A stretch of 34,006 bases of DNA from Rubritepida sp. (GTDB lineage Bacteria > Pseudomonadota > Alphaproteobacteria > Acetobacterales > Acetobacteraceae), in NCBI GenBank assembly GCA_028291455.1, contig JAQGHY010000044.1, forward strand, positions 1 through 34,006. The letters run 5' to 3'. The notes below the pieces were generated by a model. That model made no database searches. It was not told the origin of the DNA and saw nothing but the letters and a program-made list of their open reading frames with translations. Made by a program: the position numbers and the translations under genes. Position 1 is the first letter of the stretch; every line of letters begins with the position of its first letter. This document shows positions 24,679 to 33,444 of the stretch, piece after piece.

Positions 24679-25167
24679 ATGCACGGCAATATCAAACCGA
24701 TTGGGCTCGATGGCCGAATGGATCTCGTCGGCATTCGCCGGGTTCCGATGGATGAGGTCGCAGGCCTCAACAATCGATCGCCGACCTCTGCCGATGCAAC
24801 CGTGGGTGGCCGCATCAAGGAGCTCCGGCGGGCCGCGGGCCATACCCAGAAGCAGGTCGCAAATCTCATCGGGGTCACCGGCGCGCAGTTTCACCGATAC
24901 GAGACCGGCGCGACACGCGTCGCCGCCAGCCGCCTCATGGCCATCGCAGCCGCGCTCGGCACCCGGCCCGAGGCGCTGATCGGCGCGATGGGCAAGGCCC
25001 AGCCGATGATCACCGCCGCTCCGCTCGACGGCGCGGCGACGGATGGGCTGGTCGAGCTGGTCGAGGTGTATGCGACCATCAGCGACCCCCGCCGGCGCCA
25101 CGCGCTCATCGCCTTCGCACGCGTCGTCGCGCGGGCGCAGGGCTCGGACGACCCTGTGGCGGACTAG
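24679..25167 (+). CDS. XRE family helix-turn-helix transcriptional regulator
   Basis: A 162-residue DNA-binding protein. A Cro/C1-type helix-turn-helix spans about residues 43-97: GGRIKELRRAAGHTQKQVAN, then LIGVTGAQFHRYETGATRVA, followed by LMAIAAALGTRPEALIG. The C-terminal ~45 residues (SDPRRRHALIAFARVVARAQ) are helical and may mediate dimerisation. The N-terminal ~40 residues are not conserved-looking. The ATG at 24679 has a good Shine-Dalgarno (GAGGAG, about 8 bp upstream), partly hidden in a hairpin. Homologues of this type are common orphan regulators in Acetobacteraceae and rhizobia. It stands between the CBM60-repeat gene and the large kinase; its targets are unknown, with autoregulation possible through the palindromes upstream. 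Confidence 0.88.
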   Translation: MHGNIKPIGLDGRMDLVGIRRVPMDEVAGLNNRSPTSADATVGGRIKELRRAAGHTQKQVANLIGVTGAQFHRYETGATRVAASRLMAIAAALGTRPEALIGAMGKAQPMITAAPLDGAATDGLVELVEVYATISDPRRRHALIAFARVVARAQGSDDPVAD

Positions 25168-25175
25168 CCATGGCC

Positions 25176-25199
25176 GCCGCCGGTGGAAACACCGGAGGC
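25176..25199 (+). terminator. Hairpin with GAAA tetraloop after the XRE gene
   Basis: CCGGTG-GAAA-CACCGG is a perfect 6-bp stem closed by a GNRA loop, extended by GCC/GGC across one mismatch. It starts 9 bp after the XRE stop. There is no T tract. Confidence 0.5.
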
Positions 25200-25266
25200 G
25201 TAGCTCATGCTCATCGGAATGGCGCCCGCGAGGGCGCATTCGCCTCAAATCACGACTCGCCGCAAA

Positions 25267-25292
25267 CCGGGGCCGCCGCAGGCTGGCCCCGG
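25267..25292. terminator. GC-rich hairpin between convergent genes
   Basis: CCGGGGCC-(10)-GGCCCCGG, a perfect 8-bp stem, lies between the XRE gene and the convergent kinase gene and could serve both directions. T tracts are absent on both sides. Confidence 0.4.
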
Positions 25293-25372
25293 GCGCGCGC
25301 TCAAGCTCCGTAAGCGCCGGCTGATCCGATCGGACGGCCGACGCGCGACCCCTCCGCAAATTGCAGATCTCC

Positions 25373-28300
25373 CTAAACGGAGGTCATCACGATCCGTATC
25401 AACTCCGGCAGCGAGCGTGCGCCCAGCTTGGACATGATGGCGGCCCGGTGATTTTCCACCGTCCGCTGGCTCAGGTTCAGGTCGGCCGCGATGTTCTTGT
25501 TGGGCATTCCCGCGATGATGCGGTCCAGGATCTCGCGCTGGCGTTCCGTCAGATTGGCGAGCTTGGCCGCATGTTCGCTCTTGGAGGCTTGTTGCCGGGC
25601 GCCATCCGCGATGAGGGCCGTCGCCTTCTCGAGGCTGCGCAGCAGAGCGTCGCCATGGATCGGCTTTTCGATGAAGTCGATCGCCCCCGCCGACACGGCG
25701 CTCACTGCCAGGCGGATATCGCCCCGGCCGGCGATCATGATGGCGGGCAGGCGATGCGCGTTCGGGCGCAGCGCATTCAGCAGCGCCAGCCCGTCCATGC
25801 CGACGATTGCCGAATCGACCAGCACGCAGCCGCGCCGGGTCGGGGTGTCGGCATCGAGGAAGGCCCGCGCGCTGGCGAAGCTTTCGGTGGCCCAGCCCTG
25901 GCCCTCCAGCCACTCGGCGGTGGCAAGCCGCAAAGCGGCGTCGTCTTCCACGATGAAGACGTGCCCTCTCGGTCCTTCGGCGGGTGCGGTGCGGGCCCCA
26001 CGGGCATGCGGAAGCCACCGATGCACCCGGTCCAGCAGGTCCGTGGGATCTATGGGCTTGAGCAAGTGGTCGAAGCTCCGGCCGCTGATACCCTCCAGCA
26101 CCGAAGCCTCAATGTCCTCGCCGGTCAGGAGGATGGCGGCTGGCGGCCGGGCCTGGGCCTGGCCGATGCGACGGACGACATCGAGCCCGGTCATGCCATC
26201 CGACAGGTCGTGATCCGCGATGACGAGGGCGGGCGGATTTTCGAGGGCGAGGCCCATGGCCCGCATCGCGTCGGTTGCCAGCGTGGCCGCGTAGCCGTCG
26301 CGTTCCAGCAGGATGCGCAGCATTTCCCCGAGTTCCAGATCCTCCGCGATGATCAGGATGTGGCGAAGGCTTCCCTTTTCAGGCGTCACGAGCAAGGACG
26401 CGGCGGCAGGCGTGCTTGTCGGCACGTCGATGGCGAAGATCGCCTGGCCCATGGCGCGCGGCTCGACACGGATCGGATGACCCAGCAACTCGGCCAGCCG
26501 CCGCGCGACCTCCAGGCCGAGGCCAAGGGCCTCGCCGCGCTCGACGAGGGGGTGGCCCGCCTGCCGCGTGTCATCGAAGTTGGCGCGCGGCTGCGGAAGG
26601 GGAAGCTGGATCAGGATCTCGATACGCAGGAGGTCTCCCTTCCGGCGGCAACCCAGCAGGATCCTGCCCTTGGGCGTGTATCGCAGCACGGCTGAAATCA
26701 AATTGCGAAGAACCTGCCGCAGCAGCCGGATGTCGCTGATGATCATCCTTTCGCAGGGGACCATCCGCCATTGGAGGCCCCTGGCGCGCGCATGTTCGCC
26801 GAATTCCTTCTCCAGCGTGGCCAGCAGCGTGCCGATCCGAAAGGCCGAGAAGCTGGGATGGACGTTGCCGAGCTCCAGCTGCTCGCTGTCCTGCAGCGCA
26901 TCGAGGATGCCGGACATCACGGCGATGGGACTGTCGAGCCGGCCGATGTCACGGAGCACCTGCGGGTCGCTCACCGTCTCCGCCATGATCTTCTGCAGCA
27001 TGACGATGCTCTGCAGCGGCTGGCGCAGGTCATGACCCGTCGTCGTCAGCAGGCGGGACTTCTCCCGGCTGGCCCGCTCGGCCATGGCCTTGGCGGTCTC
27101 GAGCCCCGACGTGAGCATGACCCGGTCGGTGATGTCCTCCACGGCGAGGAGGGTCCGAACCGCCGGTGCGCCGCCCCTCAGGCGGCTGGCGGCGAGCCGG
27201 AGAGTCCTTCGCCCCCGGGCCGGAAGCGTCACCTCGACGACGCTGTCCTCGATCGTCTCCGGCGTGCCGTCGCGGCTGGTGAGGAAGGACGCCAGCTTCG
27301 GCACCGAGCGCAAAGCGGGTCCCACCAGCACGCGCAGCGCATTCCCGCCGAGCTCACGGTGGGCGCCGAACATCGCGCCGAAAGCTTCGTTGGCGAAGAC
27401 GACCTGCAGGTTCGCGTCCAGCACGATGAGCGGCTGGCGGATCGACTGCACGATATCGGCCGTGGCACCGAGGACGGCCTCGGCATGGCCGGTCGCCTTC
27501 TTTATTTCGGAGATATCCACATAGGTGATCACCACCCCGACGAGGCCCCTCTCGTGGTCGTTGCAGGGCTGGATGCGGCGCATGAGCCAGCTGCCGTCGG
27601 GCCCCAGCACTTCCCTGGCACTCGGCTGCAGGGTCGTGAGCACCGCCCGTGCCTCGTCCAGCAGGCTCGTGTCGCCGGCGAGCGGCGCGATATGGGCCAA
27701 GGGCCGCCCGATGTCGTTGCCGATGATCCGGAAGGGCAGGCGTTCGGAAGGGGTGTAGAAGCGGATGTTCAGCTCGGCGTCCAGAAGGAGCATCGCTACA
27801 CCGGAGCTTGCGAGGATGTTCCTCAGTTCGCCGGAGGCCTGCCGTTCGTCCTGCAGGGCGCGCCGCAGCTGTTCGTTCAGCCCGTCGAGCTCGCGGTTCA
27901 GGCTGGCCTGGTCGTCGCGGGCGGCGATCAGCTCCTCCTGGGCCGACATCGCCTCCTGGCCGTCGAGGTTGGCCTGCTGCTGCACGAAATCCAGTTCGAG
28001 CCTGAGGCTCTCCAACTCGTGCTGGAGGGCCTCGTTCTCTTTCTCCTGATCGGCGATCCGTGACCGGTCCCCCAGATCCGGCAGCTCCACGGGCGTCGCA
28101 CTGCCGGCTGCCGGCGATTCCACGAAGCTGACCAGCATCAGCCCATCATCTTCGTGCTGGACGGGTTGGACACGCAAAGTCACGAGGTCGCCGGCGGAGC
28201 CGTCGTAGGAAGGCATGATGCCGAACGACACCGTCTGGCCCGATCGCCGGGCCTCTGTGATGGCATGCGCGGCGCCGCGCCTCAGCCGCGGCACCAGGAG

Positions 28301-30007
28301 GGCCAGCAGGCGGTTCGTCGGCTCGCCGGCGGGAAGGTCGAGGAAGCGGCCGAGCGGCCCGATCGCAAAGAGCACCCGGCCGGCCGCGTCGATCAGGACG
28401 CTGGGGGGAATGAAGGCGTCGGTCGCGGCGCGGCGGGCCAGTTCGGCGACACTGCGCGGCGCCAGGAGAGAACGCCGGGTGCCCGAGGGCGGGCTGGCCG
28501 CGTCCGGTTCGGAAGGGTTGGCGGCGGTGGGCCACGGGACATTCAGGCGCCGGTAGATGCGCGGCACCGCCGAGACGGCCGTGAAGCCCTGCTCGATGAA
28601 GCGCCCGCTATCCGTGCCGTTGACGCACAGGATGCCGGAACTGTTCAGCGCGAAGTGGAAGAGCGCCAGCAGCTTCGCGCGGGCATTCGGCAGCAGATGG
28701 TTCAGCAGATCGCGGCAGACGATCATGCCTAGGCGCGAGAACGGCGGATCCTTGAACGGATTCTGTGCGCCGAACACCACCATGGCGCGCAGCCTGGGCG
28801 TCACGCGCCATCCGTCGTTTTCCTCGACGAAATATCGCGCGAGCTGTTCTCGGGGAATGTCGCGCCCGAGGTGCCGGGGATACAGGCCCGCCCGCGCATA
28901 AGCTACCGCTGCGGGGTCGATGTCCGAGGCAAAGATCTGCGGCGGGATCGTCCCCTCGACCGCAGCGAGGGCATCGGCCGCCAGCATGGCGATCGTATAG
29001 GCTTCCTCCCCCGTGCCGCATGCCGCCACCCAGATACGCAGCGGCTGCGCTGGTGTGGATGCGGCCAGCATGGGCACCAGATACTTGTCCCGCAGGGCGA
29101 GCAGCGCCTCGCTGTCCCGGAAGAAGCCCCTCATGTTGACGTGGAGGTCGTCCGCCAACGCCTGCGCCTCGCTTTCGTCCGTCTCGAGCGAGGCGAGATA
29201 GGCGGCAGGGGAGGCGGCACCGGCGATCCGCATCCGGCGCTCGATACGCCCCTGGAGCGTGCTGGGCTTGTAGCCCTCCAGGGAAAGCGGCGTCAGCCGC
29301 GCGAGGCTGGCGACGGCGCCCTTCAGCCAGGACGCCTCGGGCGCGACGGATTGGATGCCGACCCGGCTTTCTCCGGCTGCGCGCTCTGCGCACCAGGATG
29401 CCAGGGCTTCGCCGATCTCCGTCGCGGACAATACGCGGTCGGCGAGGCCGGCGGCGATCGCTCCTTCCGGGGTGCCCGATACCTCTTCCCCGTCGAAACC
29501 GGCCGCCGGCGACTGGGCGAAGACATAGCCGCCGCGTTCGCGGATTTCCCGCAGCCCTGGCCAGTTATCCGGACCAGCGCCCGACAACAGGATGGCGACG
29601 GCGCGAGAGGTTTCACTCGCCGCCAACGAGCGAAGGAAGCAGTCGAATGCTGATCCCTGCGGCGCCGGCGTCGCGGAGAAGTGCAGCACGCCGCGCTCGA
29701 GGACGGGTTGGCTGCCGGGCGGCGCGACATGCAGGTGATTGGGCCGGAGCGGAGCGCCTTCCTCCGCCACGACGACGGAGATCGGCGAGTAGTCGGCCAG
29801 AAGGCCGGCCAGCAGGCCCGGATGGAGATTGTGATGCTGGAGGATCAGGACGAATGCCAGGTTCTTGTCGGTCGGCAGGCCCGTCAGCAGGGGCAGGAAG
29901 TCTTCAAGGCTCTCCGCTCCGATGCCGACTACAGCGGCGATTTGTTCAAATCGGGGCCCATTTTCCGACCGCCCATCGGTCAATTCAGGTTTCCGCATCG
30001 AAAGCAC
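25373..30007 (-). CDS. CheB-CheR-PAS-histidine kinase-REC-REC-LuxR hybrid signalling protein
   Basis: A 1544-residue cytoplasmic sensor-regulator with no transmembrane span. CheB-like 20-205: His58 (LQHH) and Asp147 (SGAGPDN) are present, but the usual GASAGG serine loop reads GAESLEDF. CheR 225-490: GFFRDSEA, WVAACGTGEEAY. PAS-like ~530-630; coiled coil ~650-735; PAS ~730-835 and ~845-960. HisKA has His992 in TTGHDLRQPLQS. In HATPase 1080-1195 the N-box is altered (RNLISAVLRYT) and no DxGxG is seen, while ALGLGL remains. REC1 1215-1330 has Asp1265; FixJ-like REC2 1348-1455 has Asp1398. The LuxR helix-turn-helix spans 1486-1540 (LTERQREIL, LSQRTVENHRA). GTG 30007 has AGAGGG upstream; ATG 29998 is an alternative. 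With no che genes nearby, it probably links an intracellular cue directly to transcription. Confidence 0.9.
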   Translation of the reverse strand: MLSMRKPELTDGRSENGPRFEQIAAVVGIGAESLEDFLPLLTGLPTDKNLAFVLILQHHNLHPGLLAGLLADYSPISVVVAEEGAPLRPNHLHVAPPGSQPVLERGVLHFSATPAPQGSAFDCFLRSLAASETSRAVAILLSGAGPDNWPGLREIRERGGYVFAQSPAAGFDGEEVSGTPEGAIAAGLADRVLSATEIGEALASWCAERAAGESRVGIQSVAPEASWLKGAVASLARLTPLSLEGYKPSTLQGRIERRMRIAGAASPAAYLASLETDESEAQALADDLHVNMRGFFRDSEALLALRDKYLVPMLAASTPAQPLRIWVAACGTGEEAYTIAMLAADALAAVEGTIPPQIFASDIDPAAVAYARAGLYPRHLGRDIPREQLARYFVEENDGWRVTPRLRAMVVFGAQNPFKDPPFSRLGMIVCRDLLNHLLPNARAKLLALFHFALNSSGILCVNGTDSGRFIEQGFTAVSAVPRIYRRLNVPWPTAANPSEPDAASPPSGTRRSLLAPRSVAELARRAATDAFIPPSVLIDAAGRVLFAIGPLGRFLDLPAGEPTNRLLALLVPRLRRGAAHAITEARRSGQTVSFGIMPSYDGSAGDLVTLRVQPVQHEDDGLMLVSFVESPAAGSATPVELPDLGDRSRIADQEKENEALQHELESLRLELDFVQQQANLDGQEAMSAQEELIAARDDQASLNRELDGLNEQLRRALQDERQASGELRNILASSGVAMLLLDAELNIRFYTPSERLPFRIIGNDIGRPLAHIAPLAGDTSLLDEARAVLTTLQPSAREVLGPDGSWLMRRIQPCNDHERGLVGVVITYVDISEIKKATGHAEAVLGATADIVQSIRQPLIVLDANLQVVFANEAFGAMFGAHRELGGNALRVLVGPALRSVPKLASFLTSRDGTPETIEDSVVEVTLPARGRRTLRLAASRLRGGAPAVRTLLAVEDITDRVMLTSGLETAKAMAERASREKSRLLTTTGHDLRQPLQSIVMLQKIMAETVSDPQVLRDIGRLDSPIAVMSGILDALQDSEQLELGNVHPSFSAFRIGTLLATLEKEFGEHARARGLQWRMVPCERMIISDIRLLRQVLRNLISAVLRYTPKGRILLGCRRKGDLLRIEILIQLPLPQPRANFDDTRQAGHPLVERGEALGLGLEVARRLAELLGHPIRVEPRAMGQAIFAIDVPTSTPAAASLLVTPEKGSLRHILIIAEDLELGEMLRILLERDGYAATLATDAMRAMGLALENPPALVIADHDLSDGMTGLDVVRRIGQAQARPPAAILLTGEDIEASVLEGISGRSFDHLLKPIDPTDLLDRVHRWLPHARGARTAPAEGPRGHVFIVEDDAALRLATAEWLEGQGWATESFASARAFLDADTPTRRGCVLVDSAIVGMDGLALLNALRPNAHRLPAIMIAGRGDIRLAVSAVSAGAIDFIEKPIHGDALLRSLEKATALIADGARQQASKSEHAAKLANLTERQREILDRIIAGMPNKNIAADLNLSQRTVENHRAAIMSKLGARSLPELIRIVMTSV

Positions 30008-30180
30008 CCCAGCACCCTCTTGTGATCCTCCGATAACGGCTCGCCGAAACAGCAGAGAGCCAAATTAGTTCCAAATAATAAAGGAAAAAATATGAAAATG
30101 TCCCTAAGACAGTCCGTTGGGTCGTATTAAAATGACAAAAATGCGCTGTAGTTCAAAACCATTATTTTACTGTAGCCACT

Positions 30181-30285
30181 ATGACCAGAACGCAAAAGGA
30201 TTCGTCCCGGCTAAGATGCCTGGTCGTTTTGGGTTGTATCGTATGTAGCGCGGCCGCCGTGCCCGCTGGAGATCCTCCTCCCTAA
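30181..30285 (+). CDS. Possible 34-aa secreted peptide
   Basis: Too short for the ORF track. ATG at 30181 opens MTRTQKDSSRLRCLVVLG, continues CIVCSAAAVPAGDPPP and stops at TAA. Basic residues, a hydrophobic core and an AxA-like VPAG site resemble a signal peptide, and VLGC is a weak lipobox. No Shine-Dalgarno is visible before the ATG, and nothing comparable is recognised. The frame may be chance in an intergenic region. Confidence 0.2.
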   Translation: MTRTQKDSSRLRCLVVLGCIVCSAAAVPAGDPPP

Positions 30286-30310
30286 CTTCGCTCATCCTCG
30301 CAGGCACGCC

Positions 30311-30341
30311 GAAAACCGGCCCGCCGCGAAGCGAGCCGGTT
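30311..30341 (-). terminator. Rho-independent terminator of the type I secretion operon
   Basis: Read on the minus strand, AACCGGC-(14)-GCCGGTT forms a 7-bp stem, with a smaller GC hairpin possible in the loop. It is followed by further Ts (GCCGGTTTTC). It lies 24-54 bp after the stop of the membrane fusion protein gene. Confidence 0.6.
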
Positions 30342-30364
30342 CCCGCCGGACATGGCAGCCTCAG

Positions 30365-31720
30365 CTATTGCTCGTGGAACGCCCGGGCCAGGCTGTCCTT
30401 CAAAGGCTGCATCAGGTAGCGCCAGAAACTACGCTGGCCGATCTGGACATGTCCCTCCACCGGCATGCCGGCGACGAGCACGACATCGGGCAGGGCCGCC
30501 AGCTGGTCCTCGTCGATCCGGATATGGGCGCGGAAGTAGGGCGGGCGGCCTTGCGGCTCGGTCGTCACGTCGGCGGCGACGAAGGTCACATGCCCGTGCA
30601 AAACCGGGATGAGCCGCTGGCGGAAGGCCGGCAGCCTGACCTCCGCGGGCAGACCCATATGGACCACATCGATGTCAGCGGGCTGGATGTTCACCTCGGC
30701 CACCAGCCGGTCCTGCACCGGAACCAGATCCATCGCCGGATCGCCGGCGCGGATGACGGCTCCCACGGTGAACTGGCGGAGATTGAGGATGGTGCCGGCC
30801 TCGGGCGCCACCATCTCCCGCCGCGCGGAGATATCGGCCGCGGCGCGCATGCGCTCCTCGGTATCGGCCAGCTTGCCCGCGACGTCGCGGGCTTCGGTGC
30901 CGATTTCCTGCTGCCGCTGGTCCCGCGCCTGGGCGATGCCGTTGCGCGCCTCGGCGATGGCGCCGTTCGCCCGCTGCACCTGCCCCTGCAGATCCAGCGC
31001 CTGCCCATCGAGCCCGGCCAGGGCGCGCTGCAGGGCCAGCAGCTCCGGCACGCGGGCGAGGCCCTGGCGCACGAGACCGCTGCGCATCACCTCCTCCTGC
31101 CGCATGAGCTCGCGCTGGCGGCGTGTCGCCTCCAACTGTCCCTCGGCGCCGGAGATCACCGCCTGCTGCTGCGTCACGCGGGATTCCAGCACGAGAAACT
31201 GACTGGCGAGGTTCGCGGCGCGGGCCTCGAACAAGGCGCGCTGGCCGGTCATCGCCTCCTGCGCGCGGATGTTGTCCGATGCCGTCATCTCCGCGGGGAA
31301 GGCGACGGCGGCGGCGCGCATCGTCTCGGCGTCTAGCCGGGCCATCTGCGCCATCAGCCCGAAGCGTTGCGCGCGCAGCCCTTCGAGGGTCGCGCCGGAC
31401 TGCACGTCGTCGAGCCGCATGACCACCTGGCCAGCCTCGACCCGAGAGCCGTCGCGCACCAGGATCTCTCGGATGATGCCGCCTTCGAGGTGGGACAGCG
31501 TGCGGCGCGTGCCCTCGACCTTGATCACGCCAGGCGCGATCGCGGCCTCCGCCAGCGGGGCCAGGACGGCCCAGCTCATGAAGCCGCCGAAGAAGCCGAT
31601 CATCACGACCAGCCCGCCCACGACCAGGCCGCCGGTGCGGGGCCGCTGCGCATCCAGCATCGGGTTGAAGGTCAGGCCGATGGCCGGCCGATGGTTCATG
31701 TTCTCGAGCCTGGTGCTCAT
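30365..31720 (-). CDS. Type I secretion membrane fusion protein, HlyD/PrtE family
   Basis: A 451-residue periplasmic adaptor linking the ABC exporter to an outer-membrane TolC-like channel. A short cytoplasmic N-terminus is followed by one transmembrane span (GGLVVGGLVVMIGFFGGFMSW, about 31-52). The first half-lipoyl/barrel segment is GVIKVEGTRRTLSHLEGGII. A long coiled-coil region (about 100-300, rich in Ala, Gln, Arg and Glu) follows, then EAGTILNLRQFTVGAVIRAGDP and the C-terminal barrel with VRLPAFRQRLIPVLHG. The length is normal for the family. The ATG at 31720 overlaps the exporter stop (ATGA) and has a consensus AGGAGG 7 bp upstream. No TolC gene is in the window. A possible substrate is the leaderless CBM60 protein at 20448-24275. 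Confidence 0.92.
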   Translation of the reverse strand: MSTRLENMNHRPAIGLTFNPMLDAQRPRTGGLVVGGLVVMIGFFGGFMSWAVLAPLAEAAIAPGVIKVEGTRRTLSHLEGGIIREILVRDGSRVEAGQVVMRLDDVQSGATLEGLRAQRFGLMAQMARLDAETMRAAAVAFPAEMTASDNIRAQEAMTGQRALFEARAANLASQFLVLESRVTQQQAVISGAEGQLEATRRQRELMRQEEVMRSGLVRQGLARVPELLALQRALAGLDGQALDLQGQVQRANGAIAEARNGIAQARDQRQQEIGTEARDVAGKLADTEERMRAAADISARREMVAPEAGTILNLRQFTVGAVIRAGDPAMDLVPVQDRLVAEVNIQPADIDVVHMGLPAEVRLPAFRQRLIPVLHGHVTFVAADVTTEPQGRPPYFRAHIRIDEDQLAALPDVVLVAGMPVEGHVQIGQRSFWRYLMQPLKDSLARAFHEQ

Positions 31721-33444
31721 CGTGCATCCTCCTTCGCGGGAGCTATCAACGGTGCTTGCGATGGCGGCGCGAGCAGGCGGCGCATCACTTCTTCGCGCGG
31801 GCCGAGGATCGAGACAGCCCCGCCCTTCAGCAGCAGGACCTTGTCCACCCCCTGCACCAGCGCGGGCCGGTGCGAGACGAGGATCACGGTCACGGCACGC
31901 AGCTTGAGTTCGTCCAGCGCATGGCCCAGCGCCATCTCGCCGTCGCGGTCAAGGCTGGAGCTGGGCTCGTCCAGCACGACCAGCTTGGGGTTGCCGAACA
32001 GGGCGCGTGCCAGCCCGATCATCTGCCGCTGCCCCCCCGAGAGATGGGTTCCGCCGTCGCCGATCTCGGTGTCGTAGCCGTCCGGCAGGCCCAGGATCAT
32101 CTCATGGCAACCGGCGATGCCGGCGGCCTCGAACACCGCCTCGGGTTCGGCCTCGCCCATGCGGGCGATGTTGCGGAAGACCGTGCCCTCGAAGAGCTCC
32201 ACATCCTGCGGCAGATAGCCGACATGGCGGCCGAAATCCTCACGCTGCCAGAGGAAGACATCCGCGCCGTCCAGCCGGACATTCCCCGCCGAGGGCTGCG
32301 CCACGCCGATCAGCAGGCGGATCAGCGTGGTCTTGCCGGCGGCGGAGGGGCCGATGATGGCGAGGGATTCGCCGGCCGCGAGGGTGAAGCTCACCCCCTT
32401 CACCGCGGCTTCGTTGCGTCCGGGGAAGACGAAGGAAACGCGATCCGCCGCCAGCTTCCCGGTGGGATCGGGCAGGCGCATGCCCTCGGGCCGCAGGCGC
32501 GGCAGGCCGAGGAAGGCCTGCAGGCGGCGGTAGGATTGCCGGGCCTGGACGAGTTGCTTCCACGAACCGATGAGCTGCTCCACTGGGGCCAGGGCGCGCC
32601 CCATGATGATGGATGCCGCGATGGAGGCGCCGGCCGTCAGCTCCTGCTGCAGCACCAGCCAGGCGCCGATGCCGAGGATTCCGATCTGGATCGCGAGGCG
32701 GCTGAATCGCGTCGTCCCCACGATCCAGCCCGCCCGGTCCGCCGCGCGGGACTGGGGAGGCAGCATCCGGGCCACGCCCTCCCGCCAGCGCATCAGCACC
32801 GCGGGCAGCATGCCCATGCTGTCGATGACCTCGGCGTTGCGGCCGATCGCGTCGGCCCGGCGCTGGCTGGCCATGGCGGCGGTATTGGCCTCGCGCAGGA
32901 ATTTCGCGGTCACGGCCTCGTTGAGCAGGGTCAGCGCCAGCAGCAGGACCGCGCCGCCCAGCGCGATGGCGCCCAGGATCGGATGCAGCAGGAAGATCAC
33001 CGCCAGGTAGACCGGCACCCAGGGCACGTCATAGACGGCGAGCATGCCGGGCGAGCCCAGGTAGCCGCGCGTGACGGCCAGATCGCGGAGCGCCTCCATC
33101 CGGTAGGGGCGGCCGCGGAGCTGGGCTTCCAATGCACGGGCAAAGCCCTCGGGCGCCACCCGGTGCTCCACCCAGCTCGCGACACGCTGCATGATGGCGG
33201 ATCGGATCGCATCCAGGACCGCGAAGATCAGGATGGCGAAGATGGCGATCAGCGTGAGGTAGAGCAGGGTGTCCGTGTTGCGGGTGGTGAGCACCCGGTC
33301 GAAGACCTGCATCATATAGAGCGACACGGTGAGCTGCAGCAGGTTCGCCACGCCCGAGAAGGTGCCGACCAGCAGGAACAGCCCGCGGCAAGACGCGAGG
33401 GCGCGCGCGAGCACGGTGTCGTTGGGGGTATTGGGATTTCGCAT
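31717..33444 (-). CDS. Type I secretion ABC exporter, PrtD family
   Basis: A 575-residue half-transporter that dimerises in the inner membrane and drives one-step export. The membrane domain (about 20-300) has hydrophobic segments such as TLLYLTLIAIFAILIFAVLDAI and VYLAVIFLLHPILGAIALGG, plus the PrtD-type YDVPWVPVYLA. The ATPase domain has Walker A GPSAAGKTT (365-373), signature LSGGQRQ (468-474), Walker B LVVLDEP (488-494) and switch His525 (LVSHR). No C39 peptidase or C39-like domain precedes it, as expected for PrtD. The track start (33591) adds 49 low-quality residues; ATG 33444 (MRNPNTPND) gives the usual PrtD length, although its ribosome binding site is weak. It overlaps the membrane fusion gene by ATGA. 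Confidence 0.92.
   Translation of the reverse strand: MRNPNTPNDTVLARALASCRGLFLLVGTFSGVANLLQLTVSLYMMQVFDRVLTTRNTDTLLYLTLIAIFAILIFAVLDAIRSAIMQRVASWVEHRVAPEGFARALEAQLRGRPYRMEALRDLAVTRGYLGSPGMLAVYDVPWVPVYLAVIFLLHPILGAIALGGAVLLLALTLLNEAVTAKFLREANTAAMASQRRADAIGRNAEVIDSMGMLPAVLMRWREGVARMLPPQSRAADRAGWIVGTTRFSRLAIQIGILGIGAWLVLQQELTAGASIAASIIMGRALAPVEQLIGSWKQLVQARQSYRRLQAFLGLPRLRPEGMRLPDPTGKLAADRVSFVFPGRNEAAVKGVSFTLAAGESLAIIGPSAAGKTTLIRLLIGVAQPSAGNVRLDGADVFLWQREDFGRHVGYLPQDVELFEGTVFRNIARMGEAEPEAVFEAAGIAGCHEMILGLPDGYDTEIGDGGTHLSGGQRQMIGLARALFGNPKLVVLDEPSSSLDRDGEMALGHALDELKLRAVTVILVSHRPALVQGVDKVLLLKGGAVSILGPREEVMRRLLAPPSQAPLIAPAKEDAR

Larger units (their letters stand above)
30008..30364. other. 357-bp intergenic region between the kinase and T1SS genes
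   Basis: The part next to the kinase (about 30055-30180) is AT-rich (CCAAATAATAAAGGAAAAAATATG) and should contain the kinase promoter on the minus strand. The right part holds the terminator of the secretion gene. One possible small plus-strand ORF (30181-30285) lies between and is listed separately. No sigma-54-type element was found in either direction. Confidence 0.45.
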
